From the NCBI GenBank assembly GCA_015067885.1, contig SVLO01000014.1:1-48993 (forward strand): a stretch of 48,993 bases of DNA, given 5' to 3'. A model generated the notes under the pieces. It ran no database searches and was not told the DNA's origin. It saw nothing but the letters and a program-made list of their open reading frames with translations. The stretch comes from Oscillospiraceae bacterium. Lineage in GTDB: Bacteria > Bacillota > Clostridia > Oscillospirales > Oscillospiraceae. Positions 16,332 through 23,841 of this stretch are shown here, in pieces. Position numbers and translations under genes: made by a program. Within the stretch, counting starts at the first letter, position 1. Every line of letters begins with the position of its first letter.

Positions 16332-16526
16332 TTACCCCTGTCCACCGTCGGCAGGCAGCCATTTTTTTACGCTCTTCTCCGCCTTGCTGCGAGGAAGCAT
16401 CAGTTCGTGACCGCAACCCTCACACCGCAGCTTAAAGTCCATGCCCACCCGCAGCACCAGCCATCTGCGGCTGCCGCAGGGATGCTCTTTTTTCAGTTCC
16501 AGCGTATCGCCCACATGGATGTCCAT
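16332..16526 (-). CDS. DUF951 family small protein
   Basis: 64 aa basic protein. The sequence MDIHVGDTLELKKEHPCG and the pair CEGCGHELMLPR match the widespread Firmicutes DUF951 family, whose function is unproven. Three cysteines and a compact basic fold suggest nucleic-acid or metal binding. GGGAGG precedes the ATG at 16526. It has a perfect-consensus promoter and leads the radical SAM gene, whose start is 4 nt after its stop. Confidence 0.88.
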   Translation of the reverse strand: MDIHVGDTLELKKEHPCGSRRWLVLRVGMDFKLRCEGCGHELMLPRSKAEKSVKKWLPADGGQG

Positions 16527-16557
16527 GGCCGTAACCTCCCACTCTTTGGTTGAGAAT

Positions 16558-16586
16558 ATTATAATTTCCCCTGCGTCCCATGTCAA
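16558..16586 (-). promoter_or_regulatory. Consensus sigma-A promoter of the DUF951 operon
   Basis: Minus strand TTGACA, 17-bp spacer, TATAAT: a full match to consensus, 32 bp before the start codon. Confidence 0.88.
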
Positions 16587-16629
16587 TTATTTACCATGTG
16601 GTTTTGTGGGTCAAGTTTATCAAAAGCTC

Positions 16630-16658
16630 TTGCAGTTGCGCCCACACGGGTTTATAAT
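16630..16658 (+). promoter_or_regulatory. Sigma-A promoter of the S41 protease gene
   Basis: TTGCAG, 17-bp spacer, TATAAT, with GAAAGGAG and ATG following at 16677-16694. Confidence 0.8.
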
Positions 16659-16691
16659 ATAAAGTTGTGTAGTCCAAGAAAGGAGTTGTTT

Positions 16692-18587
16692 ATGAAACGA
16701 TCACTTTCCCGCGCAGTGGCCCTTCTTTTGGTCCTGTGCGTATTGATAGTTCCCGCTCACGCCCTAACGGTGGAGCAGGCCATCCCCCTGTTGGAGCAGC
16801 ACTACGTAGATCGATTGCCCGACGCCGCCTATCAGGCCCAAACCATGGACGAGCTGATGCAGGCCATCGGTGACCGCTACACCACCTATCTGTCCGCCGA
16901 GGAATACCAAGCATTCCACGCCTCTTTCAACGACAAACAGACTGTCGGCATCGGCGTTTCCATTCAGAACCACGAGCGGGGCGTACTGATCTCCTCCATC
17001 GTGGAGGACTCCCCTGCCGAGGATGTCGGGCTGGTTGCCGGCGACGTGATTTTGTCCGCGGACGGAGTTGCCCTGACCGACATCAACCAGGCCGTTTCTC
17101 TCCTGGCCGGTCAAGCGGACACCCAAGTGGTCTTGACCGTCCTGCGGCAGGACGGCTCGGTTCAGGAACTGACCCTGACCCGCCGCCCCTTCACCGTGAA
17201 TACCACCGCCACCTTCAATCAGACGTCGGACGGCAACGCCGGTGTTATCTCCTGCACCAGCTTCGGCAACAAGACCTCCAACCACGTTTTGAACGCCGTG
17301 CGGGACAACGACGCCTCCGTCCACGCCTGGATCGTGGACGTGCGCAACAATCCCGGCGGCGATATCTACACCGCCTCAGGCAGCGCCGGCGTGTTTGTGG
17401 GCGGCGCCACCATGGTATATCTCCGCAACGGCCAGGACGAGTATACCTACATCTTCACCCACCCAAACCTGCAGCCTAAAACCGCAAAAAACACCATCCT
17501 CCTGACAAACGGCAACTCTGCCAGCGGCGCGGAGCTGTTTGCCGCCGCTGTGCGCGACCACTACGCCGGCATCGCCATCGGTCAGCGCACCTATGGCAAG
17601 GGCGTGGCCCAGGTCGTCCTCTCCGACGAAACGCATCCCGACCTGTTCGACGGGGACGCGTTGAAGGTGACCGCCTATCGGTTTTTCTCCCCTACAGGTA
17701 CCACCCACGATCAGGGCGGCGTGCTGCCCACCCTGCTGATTTCGCCGCTGAACACCGCCGCCGTGGCGCTTTTGCTCAGTTCTCCGGCACCCGAATCCGC
17801 CACCGGATACCTCAACATCAGCCTGGCCGGTTTTGAGTTCTTCGTATCACTGGACACGGCCCTGTCAGAGCCGTATCGCTCCGCCTTCGTGGAGCTTTTG
17901 GAGGCACTGCCCCCCTCCGCCCGGTTTTGGATGGACCGTGGCAACGGCAACTTCGGTGAGATCACCCTCCGGGATGTCCTTTCCCGCACCGGCGTGGAGG
18001 ACGAGTTTGTTTCCCGACAGTTCTCCGACCTTGCCGACTGCGACGATAGGGATGCCATCAACACCCTGGCCGTTTATCAACTCGTATCCGGCTACGGCGA
18101 CGGTATGTTCCGCCCGGACAAGCCCATCACCAGGGCTGAGTTCTGCGCCATGGTTGCAAACGCCCTGGGCATTTCCCCCTCCGGCAACACCGAGCAGGTC
18201 TTTTACGATGTAAGTCCCAGCACGTGGTACTACAACAGTGTCATGGCTCTGTATGAGCGGGGCTATATCAGCGGTTACAGCGACGGTGGGTTCTATCCCA
18301 ACCAGTGCATCAAGGCCGAGGAAATGGTCTCCATTTTAGCAAAGGCCGCCGCCTGGATGAACATGAACGCCTACGATCTGAGCCAAACCGGTCCGGAGCC
18401 GGAGGCGCTGACCGCCTACCCGGAATTCAGCCGGTGGGCCAAAGACTCCGCCTGGCTGCTGGACACCATGCAGGTCGACTTGTCCGACCTGTCCCCCGCC
18501 GAGTACGCCACACGGACAGAAGCCGCTGCGCTGTTGTACCGTCTGCTGACGGCCACCAATGTAATTTGGCCCACCCGCCCCGAATAA
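16692..18587 (+). CDS. Secreted S41 (CtpA-like) peptidase with PDZ and SLH domains
   Basis: 631 aa. A signal peptide (residues 1-24, cut near AHA) is followed by the S41 helper region (YVDRLPDAAYQ) and a PDZ domain (residues 75-165, GIGVSIQNHERGVLI). The protease core contains DVRNNPGGD near residue 218, NGNSASGAELFAAA near residue 275 with the expected catalytic Ser, and RTYGKGVAQ near residue 300 with the Lys. The C-terminal third has SLH repeats (GYGDGMFRPDKPITRAEF near residue 475, then GYSDGGFYPNQ), which would anchor it to the wall. It probably trims surface or exported proteins. It leads an operon with two metal-chaperone GTPases. Confidence 0.88.
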   Translation: MKRSLSRAVALLLVLCVLIVPAHALTVEQAIPLLEQHYVDRLPDAAYQAQTMDELMQAIGDRYTTYLSAEEYQAFHASFNDKQTVGIGVSIQNHERGVLISSIVEDSPAEDVGLVAGDVILSADGVALTDINQAVSLLAGQADTQVVLTVLRQDGSVQELTLTRRPFTVNTTATFNQTSDGNAGVISCTSFGNKTSNHVLNAVRDNDASVHAWIVDVRNNPGGDIYTASGSAGVFVGGATMVYLRNGQDEYTYIFTHPNLQPKTAKNTILLTNGNSASGAELFAAAVRDHYAGIAIGQRTYGKGVAQVVLSDETHPDLFDGDALKVTAYRFFSPTGTTHDQGGVLPTLLISPLNTAAVALLLSSPAPESATGYLNISLAGFEFFVSLDTALSEPYRSAFVELLEALPPSARFWMDRGNGNFGEITLRDVLSRTGVEDEFVSRQFSDLADCDDRDAINTLAVYQLVSGYGDGMFRPDKPITRAEFCAMVANALGISPSGNTEQVFYDVSPSTWYYNSVMALYERGYISGYSDGGFYPNQCIKAEEMVSILAKAAAWMNMNAYDLSQTGPEPEALTAYPEFSRWAKDSAWLLDTMQVDLSDLSPAEYATRTEAAALLYRLLTATNVIWPTRPE

Positions 18588-18604
18588 GGAAAGGATGTTG
18601 TGTT

Positions 18605-19768
18605 ATGACGAAAATTGATATTATTTCCGGCTTTTTGGGTGCCGGCAAGACCACACTCATCAAGAAGCTGCTGCAGGAAGCCTTTGTTGGCGAGAAGATC
18701 GTGCTGATTGAAAATGAGTTCGGTGAGATAGGCATCGACGGCGGCTTTTTGAAGGAGGCCGGCGTACAGATCACCGAGATGAACTCCGGCTGCATCTGCT
18801 GCTCCCTGGTGGGCGACTTCGGCACCGCCCTGAAGGAAGTGCTGGACACCTACGCCCCCCACCGCATCATCATTGAACCCTCCGGCGTGGGCAAGCTGTC
18901 CGACGTCATCGCCGCCGTGGAGCGTGTCCGGGACGGCGGCGCCGCGCTGGAGCTGAACAGCTTTGTCACCGTGGTGGACGCCCTGAAGTGCAAGATCTAT
19001 ATGAAGAACTTCGGTGAGTTTTTCAATGACCAGGTGGCCCACGCCAGCGCCATCCTCCTCTCCCGCAGCCAGAGCGCCGACGAGGGCAAGCTGCACACCG
19101 CCGTGGAGCTGCTGCGGGGACAGAACCCCAAGGCCGCCATCCTGACCACCCCCTGGGACCGGCTCACCGGCAAGCAGATTTTGGACGCCATGGCCGGCGG
19201 CCACGATTTGGCCGGTGCGCTGATGGAGGAGATGGAGCATCACCATCACCACCACGACCACGGTGAGCATTGCGATTGTGGTTGCCACGACCACCACCAT
19301 CACGAGCATCACCATGAGCATGAGCATGAACACGAGCACCACCACGACCACGGTGAGCATTGCGATTGTGGCTGCCACGACCATGATCACCATCACGAGC
19401 ATCACCATGAGCATGAACACGAGCATCACCATGACCACGGTGAGCATTGCGATTGTGGTTGCCACGACCACCACCATCACCACGCCGACGAGGTGTTCAC
19501 CTCCTGGGGCCGCGAAACTCCCCGCAAGTATAGCCGTGAGGAGCTGCAGGACATCCTGTCCGTGCTGGCCATGAGCGAGGATATGGGTACCGTCCTGCGG
19601 GCCAAGGGCATGGTCCCCTGCGCCGGGTGCGACCACTGGCTGCACTTTGACCTGGTTCCCGGAGAGTTTGAGATTCGCGAAGGCGGCGCCGAGTACACCG
19701 GTCGGCTGTGTGTCATCGGCTCCGGGCTGGACGAGGCCGGTCTAGAAAAATTGTTTTTCCTTGGGTAA
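18605..19768 (+). CDS. COG0523 (CobW-like) GTPase with His-rich metal-binding insert
   Basis: 387 aa. G1 loop GFLGAGKTT (residues 8-16), switch motif ENEFGEIGIDG, the CXCC metal motif SGCICC near residue 62 and EPSGVGKLSDV near residue 91 define the COG0523 G3E GTPases, which deliver metals such as Zn, Co or Ni. Between residues 212 and 293 lie three tandem His/Glu/Asp units, each with a CDCGC core. The C-terminal CobW domain ends with CAGCDHWLHFDL. The usual NKxD guanine motif is replaced by SRSQ. Such His tails store or sense metal. The start at 18605 lies 17 nt after the S41 stop, with AAGGA upstream. Confidence 0.9.
   Translation: MTKIDIISGFLGAGKTTLIKKLLQEAFVGEKIVLIENEFGEIGIDGGFLKEAGVQITEMNSGCICCSLVGDFGTALKEVLDTYAPHRIIIEPSGVGKLSDVIAAVERVRDGGAALELNSFVTVVDALKCKIYMKNFGEFFNDQVAHASAILLSRSQSADEGKLHTAVELLRGQNPKAAILTTPWDRLTGKQILDAMAGGHDLAGALMEEMEHHHHHHDHGEHCDCGCHDHHHHEHHHEHEHEHEHHHDHGEHCDCGCHDHDHHHEHHHEHEHEHHHDHGEHCDCGCHDHHHHHADEVFTSWGRETPRKYSREELQDILSVLAMSEDMGTVLRAKGMVPCAGCDHWLHFDLVPGEFEIREGGAEYTGRLCVIGSGLDEAGLEKLFFLG
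19238..19483 (+). repeat. In-frame tandem repeat coding the His-rich insert
   Basis: Three near-identical units carry the core CGGTGAGCATTGCGATTGTG at 19261, 19351 and 19438 (periods 90 and 87 bp). Each codes HDHGEHCDCGCHDH followed by alternating H/E. DNA identity is high enough for copy-number slippage between strains. Confidence 0.92.
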
Positions 19769-19780
19769 GGGGGCAGCGCT

Positions 19781-20728
19781 ATGAGTCAGGCTAAAGTCGC
19801 CATTTATCTCATCAACGGCTTTTTGGACAGCGGCAAGACCACCCTCCTGCGGGACACCATGAATATGGACTACTTCAACGACGGCCAGCGCACCGTCCTC
19901 ATCCGATGCGAGGACGGCGAGTGCGAGTACGACGACGCGTTCCTCGCCGCCCACAACACCGTCATGGTCAACGTGGATGAGCCGGAGCAGCTCAACGCCG
20001 AGTTTTTCAGCAAGCTGCGGGGCCTGCACAAGCCCGAGCGGGTACTCATGGAATACAACGGTATGTGGCCCATGGAGCATATCCTGTCCGCCAATCTCCC
20101 CCGGGATTGGGGCATTTTCCAAATCATCTCCGTCATCGACGGCAGCACCTTTGAGCTGTATCAGAGCAATATGCAGTCCATGATCGTGGACGCGGTGTCC
20201 AACTCCGACATGATCCTGTTCAACCGCTGCAAGGCGGAGCAGCCCCTGGCCAACTATAAGCGGTCCGTCCGGGCGGTCAACCGCATGGCAGAGATCGTCT
20301 TTGAGGACGCCAAGGGTGTGGAGCTGGAGGTGCAGGACATCCTCCCCTACAGTCTGGAGGCCGACTCCATCACCCTAGAGGACGCCGATTATGGCATCTG
20401 GTACCTGGATATTCAGGAGCATCCCCAGCGCTATTTGAACAAGACCATCAGTTTTAAGGCCCAGGCCATGGTCAGCCCCAAGCTACCCAAAGGCACCTTC
20501 GTCCCCGGCCGCAACGCCATGACCTGCTGTGAGGACGACATTCGTTTCTTCGGTTTCCTGTGCAAGTACCCCCAGGCCAAGCAGCTTAAAACCGGCCAGT
20601 GGGTTTGGGTCACCGCCGAGATCCGCTGGGAGAACGCCCCCGTTTACGAGGGAGAGGGCGTGGTACTGTACGCCAAAACCGTGGAGTCCGCCCTGCGTCC
20701 CAACGACCCTCTGATTTATTTCCGTTGA
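19781..20728 (+). CDS. Second CobW-like GTPase fused to a DUF1980/TIGR03943-like domain
   Basis: 315 aa. N-terminal P-loop INGFLDSGKTT (residues 11-21) and a G3E-like core. The CXCC metal motif of COG0523 proteins is missing (IRCEDGECEYDD lies in that part). FNRCKAE near residue 147 takes the place of NKxD. The C-terminal part (residues 215-310) has YLNKTISFKAQAMVSPKLP and GRNAMTCCEDDIRFFGF, resembling the C-terminal domain of YcgQ/TIGR03943 proteins, which are often near zinc uptake genes. The fusion assignment is by motif and should be tested. It starts 12 nt after the first GTPase, in the same operon, so both probably act in one metal-handling task. Confidence 0.75.
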   Translation: MSQAKVAIYLINGFLDSGKTTLLRDTMNMDYFNDGQRTVLIRCEDGECEYDDAFLAAHNTVMVNVDEPEQLNAEFFSKLRGLHKPERVLMEYNGMWPMEHILSANLPRDWGIFQIISVIDGSTFELYQSNMQSMIVDAVSNSDMILFNRCKAEQPLANYKRSVRAVNRMAEIVFEDAKGVELEVQDILPYSLEADSITLEDADYGIWYLDIQEHPQRYLNKTISFKAQAMVSPKLPKGTFVPGRNAMTCCEDDIRFFGFLCKYPQAKQLKTGQWVWVTAEIRWENAPVYEGEGVVLYAKTVESALRPNDPLIYFR

Positions 20729-20743
20729 TCAAGGAGTGTTAGT

Positions 20744-21346
20744 ATGAATACCTATACCATCAAGAAAGTGTCCGGTCAGCCCGACTGGTCCGCCGTCCCC
20801 GCCCTGTCCATGGACGTGTGCTACGCCGGCCAGGAACACGGCATCACCGCCGGGGCGCAGATCGCCTACGACGACGAGTGTCTGTACGTCCACCTGTTCA
20901 GCAACGAGACCGACCTGCGCATCGTGGAGGACGGCCCCCTGGCCAGCAGTTGGCTGGACAGCTGCCTGGAGTTCTTCTTCTCCCCCATCCCCGGCAAGCC
21001 CCACTACGTCAACATCGAGATGACCGCCCGGCCCGCCCTGCTCATGGCTTACGGCCCCAACCGCTACGACCGGATGCGGCTGATCCCCTCTCAGGAGACC
21101 CGTGGGCTGGAACCCGTAGTCAATATCCGGGACGACGGCTGGGAGCTGTTCTATCAAATCCCCTACTCCCTGCTGCGTATCCTGGTACCCGACTTTGCCC
21201 CTTTCAGCGGCATGGAGATGCGGGCCAACTGCTTCAAGTGCGGCGACGAGACCGCCCACTACCACCTGCTGGCCTGGAACCCGGTGAACCTCAAGCCCAC
21301 CGGCTTCCACACCCCCCAGGATTTCGGCATGATGGTGTTCGAGTAA
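20744..21346 (+). CDS. CBM9-like (DOMON-type) carbohydrate-binding family protein
   Basis: 200 aa, no signal peptide. The pattern ITAGAQIAYDDECLYVHLFS, then SSWLDSCLEFFFSP, then a C-terminal FHTPQDFGMMVFE matches the carbohydrate-binding family 9-like proteins common in Firmicutes and Bacteroidetes. The ligand is unknown, and the absence of a secretion signal makes an intracellular role likely. It is co-transcribed with the two GTPases (15-nt gap). Confidence 0.75.
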   Translation: MNTYTIKKVSGQPDWSAVPALSMDVCYAGQEHGITAGAQIAYDDECLYVHLFSNETDLRIVEDGPLASSWLDSCLEFFFSPIPGKPHYVNIEMTARPALLMAYGPNRYDRMRLIPSQETRGLEPVVNIRDDGWELFYQIPYSLLRILVPDFAPFSGMEMRANCFKCGDETAHYHLLAWNPVNLKPTGFHTPQDFGMMVFE

Positions 21347-21397
21347 CCGAGCGCCTTTGCCCGCGTTTTCATTCCAACCAAGAAGGGCGTGTATCCC

Positions 21398-22180
21398 ATG
21401 GAACTGTTTCAGGCGCCATCCCTCATTCCCGACCGGGTCCCTGTATATACGTATACAGATTACCGGAAGCACGCCGCACCCGAGGGCGGGTTTGTGGAAG
21501 CTTATTTCAAGACTTTCGAATACGCCCACAAGCAGGTTTACGAGCGGATCACGCGGAAATTCAGAAAAGAGCTTTATGACGGTCCCACCGCCTACGATAT
21601 GTGCCGGATCAACAACGAGTACAACGAGGAAGTGCGGAAGATAGTAAGCCGGGAACTGCACAGCTACCTGTTTGAGGGCGGGAAAATCGAGGCGTATCCC
21701 TACCCCATCCTAAGCTTCGATATCAGCATCAAGACCACTACAAACCGGTACAACTCCGACTACGACGATTATGATAAGCACTCCTATACGGACACCTATA
21801 CCGTGGTTTTCGACCCATTCGGCGGCGACTGGAGAACGGAAGACTTCCGTCCAAAGGCCGGTCCGAGAAAATTCCGCTACGAACCCAGTTATCAGGAAAG
21901 CGAATACGATCGAATCTTGTACGATAAGGGCCAGCTTGAGTGGAAAATCGGTGCTTTGGAGCGCGAGAAGTCAAAACTGTCGGTCAAACTAAGACCGGAC
22001 CTGCGCAAAGAAATTGAACAGAAAATCCAGAAGCTGCAGAAGGAATACGATGCCCTGGCGGCACAGTACGACTTCAAGGACTTGAAAAAGAAGGCCGCGC
22101 AGTACACCAAGGAATGCACAGCCTTCGCAAAACAAGCCTTTCAGACCTGGTACGAGAACACCCTGCACGCAGAAGCATAA
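21398..22180 (+). CDS. Hypothetical protein with C-terminal coiled coil
   Basis: 260 aa, family not recognised. The N-terminal 170 residues are rich in Tyr, Asp and Arg and contain a central TVVFDPFGGDW. Residues about 172-225 (KGQLEWKIGALEREKSKL, then EIEQKIQKLQKEYDAL) form a charged heptad pattern. No signal peptide, membrane segment or catalytic motif is visible. ATG 21398 was preferred to GTG 21389 because AAGGG is 10 nt upstream of the former. It is the last gene before a strong terminator, so likely in the GTPase operon. Its base composition is slightly lower in GC than its neighbours, a weak hint of transfer. Confidence 0.65.
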   Translation: MELFQAPSLIPDRVPVYTYTDYRKHAAPEGGFVEAYFKTFEYAHKQVYERITRKFRKELYDGPTAYDMCRINNEYNEEVRKIVSRELHSYLFEGGKIEAYPYPILSFDISIKTTTNRYNSDYDDYDKHSYTDTYTVVFDPFGGDWRTEDFRPKAGPRKFRYEPSYQESEYDRILYDKGQLEWKIGALEREKSKLSVKLRPDLRKEIEQKIQKLQKEYDALAAQYDFKDLKKKAAQYTKECTAFAKQAFQTWYENTLHAEA

Positions 22181-22186
22181 CGACAC

Positions 22187-22228
22187 AAAAAACGGTGCGA
22201 CCCACGTTGTCGGGTCACACCGTTTTTT
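22187..22228. terminator. Bidirectional terminator between the 22180 and LysR genes
   Basis: 17-bp stem with one mismatch (22187-22203 with 22212-22228), six T on the plus strand and six T on the minus strand. Confidence 0.9.
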
Positions 22229-22246
22229 ATTGTTTGCCGCACTCGC

Positions 22247-23119
22247 TCACATCTGGCGAATGGCCAGGGTAAGCTGCTGACCGAAGCGCCAAATGATGGG
22301 GTCGATCCATCGGTCCCGGACACTGCACAGGTACAGGATCTGTCTGCGGTCCTCCAGGGGGACGCAGATGACGTTGCGCTGGGGCTTGGCGTACTCCTCA
22401 GGTACCAGGGCCACCCCCATACCCGCCGCCACCAGGGCCATGGCCGCCTGGGCGGTATTGACCGTGCAGACGGTGTACTTGGCCTGCTGGGTACCCGCCG
22501 CCCACTGCTCAAAGCTGTGGCTCATATCGTAATTAAAGGTGATCTGCGGGTCCTGGGCAATGGCCGAATATTCGACGGCGTCCGAATCCGCCAGCGGGTG
22601 GGACAGGGGCATGGCCGCATACAGTTCCCGCTGACACAATCTGCGGAAATAGAGGCTGCGGTCCGTGTCCTGCTCGTCCACCACGGCCATATCCAGCCGG
22701 TCCTGCCGCACCATATTGATGATCTCCTGATAGGAGCTTTCCACCAGTTGAAAGCGCACCCGGCGGTTTTGGCGGGTGTATTCCGCGATCTCCTGGGCGA
22801 TTTTCGGAGTCATGGCGCCGGAAACGAATCCAAGACGGATGACCACCGGCGCGTTCTCCTTGCCGGCCATGATGGTCTGGGCCGCGGCGTTGAGCTGGTC
22901 CAGGGCCTCGTCCACCTTCTTCTGATAGTAGCGCCCCTCCTCCGTCAGTCGGATGTTGCGCCCCACCTTTTCAAACAGCTGCACCCCGCCCAGTTCCTTC
23001 TCCAGGTTGCGAATGGCGCTGCTCAACGACGGCTGGGAAATACCCAACTGTTCCGCCGCAAGGGTGTAATGCTCCACCTGAGCCAGCACTGAAAAATATC
23101 GCAGGTAGTTGTAGTTCAC
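22247..23119 (-). CDS. LysR-family transcriptional regulator
   Basis: 290 aa, full length. N-terminal HTH is YTLAAEQLGISQPSLSSAI (residues 18-36), followed by the linker helix and a periplasmic-binding-like effector domain (residues 92-288). It starts with GTG at 23119 after GGGGTGA. It is divergent from hydCBA, with a LysR-type palindrome just in front of its own start, so autoregulation is likely and control of the hydrogenase operon is possible. Effector unknown. Confidence 0.9.
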   Translation of the reverse strand: MNYNYLRYFSVLAQVEHYTLAAEQLGISQPSLSSAIRNLEKELGGVQLFEKVGRNIRLTEEGRYYQKKVDEALDQLNAAAQTIMAGKENAPVVIRLGFVSGAMTPKIAQEIAEYTRQNRRVRFQLVESSYQEIINMVRQDRLDMAVVDEQDTDRSLYFRRLCQRELYAAMPLSHPLADSDAVEYSAIAQDPQITFNYDMSHSFEQWAAGTQQAKYTVCTVNTAQAAMALVAAGMGVALVPEEYAKPQRNVICVPLEDRRQILYLCSVRDRWIDPIIWRFGQQLTLAIRQM

Positions 23120-23136
23120 TAAATCACCCCAAAACC

Positions 23137-23153
23137 TATAGTTTTAATCTATA
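23137..23153. promoter_or_regulatory. LysR-type box TATAG-N7-CTATA
   Basis: A perfect interrupted palindrome of the T-N11-A class lies 18 bp from the LysR start codon and 21 bp upstream of the hyd promoter -35. Confidence 0.6.
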
Positions 23154-23173
23154 AATAAAATATCACAACCTAC

Positions 23174-23202
23174 TTGGTTTTTGCAAGTCAAACGTATATA
23201 AT
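23174..23202 (+). promoter_or_regulatory. Predicted promoter of hydCBA
   Basis: TTGGTT, 17-bp spacer, TATAAT. It leaves a leader of about 143 nt that contains a GC hairpin (CTCCC-CTTC-GGGAG at 23287-23300) and then an AGGAGG site before hydC. The leader resembles no riboswitch I recognise. Confidence 0.55.
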
Positions 23203-23352
23203 TTTGTCTGACTGTGGAGAAATCTGTTTTCTTTGTGCAGTTAGCGATAGGAAACTTTTTTCTATTGTTCCCCCTTTTGGTATTCTCTCCCCTTCGGGAG
23301 GGGCGCCAAACGCATCGTTGAAAAACTATAAATTAACAACAGGAGGTAAATT

Positions 23353-23841
23353 ATGGCTCATATCAACGAAGCGGGCGTCAAAAAGATTTGCGAGATCTGC
23401 GACAGATACGCAAACGACAAGACGCCTCTGATGATGATCCTGAGCGACATCCAGAACGAATACGGATACATTCCTCTGGAAGTGCAGCAGATCGTATCCG
23501 AGAAGACCGGCATCTCCGTGGCAGAGATCTACGGTGTTGTCACCTTCTACTCTTTCTTCTCCCTGGAACCCAAGGGCAAGTACGTCATCGGCTGCTGCCT
23601 GGGTACCGCCTGCTACGTCAAGGGCGCGCAGCAGATCATCGACAAGTTTGCCGAGATCATCGGCATCAAGCCCGGTGAGACCTCTGCCGACGGCCTGTTC
23701 ACCCTGGATGCTCTGCGCTGCATCGGCGCCTGCGGCATCGCCCCCGCCGTCACCATCAACGGCAAGGTGTACCCCAAGGTCACCGTTGACATGGTGCCCG
23801 GCATCGTGGAAGAATATCGTGCTATGGGAGGTGCCAACTAA
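23353..23841 (+). CDS. hydC: Electron-bifurcating hydrogenase gamma subunit (NuoE-like)
   Basis: 162 aa. Thioredoxin-like [2Fe-2S] protein with the four ligands in CCLGTACYVKGA near residue 77 and CIGACGIAPA near residue 120. Its helical N-terminal part is typical of NuoE/HydC. It carries electrons between HydB and HydA. AGGAGG precedes the ATG, and its stop overlaps the hydB start by one base (TAATG). Confidence 0.93.
   Translation: MAHINEAGVKKICEICDRYANDKTPLMMILSDIQNEYGYIPLEVQQIVSEKTGISVAEIYGVVTFYSFFSLEPKGKYVIGCCLGTACYVKGAQQIIDKFAEIIGIKPGETSADGLFTLDALRCIGACGIAPAVTINGKVYPKVTVDMVPGIVEEYRAMGGAN

Noticed and set aside
19238-19483. Regularly spaced repeats resembling a CRISPR array
   Set aside because: The repeats are in frame, code His-rich units and have non-unique spacers. 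No cas genes are nearby.
23310-23345. Rex site in front of hydC
   Set aside because: Only one half-site (TTAACAA) is present. The other half does not match at any reasonable spacing.
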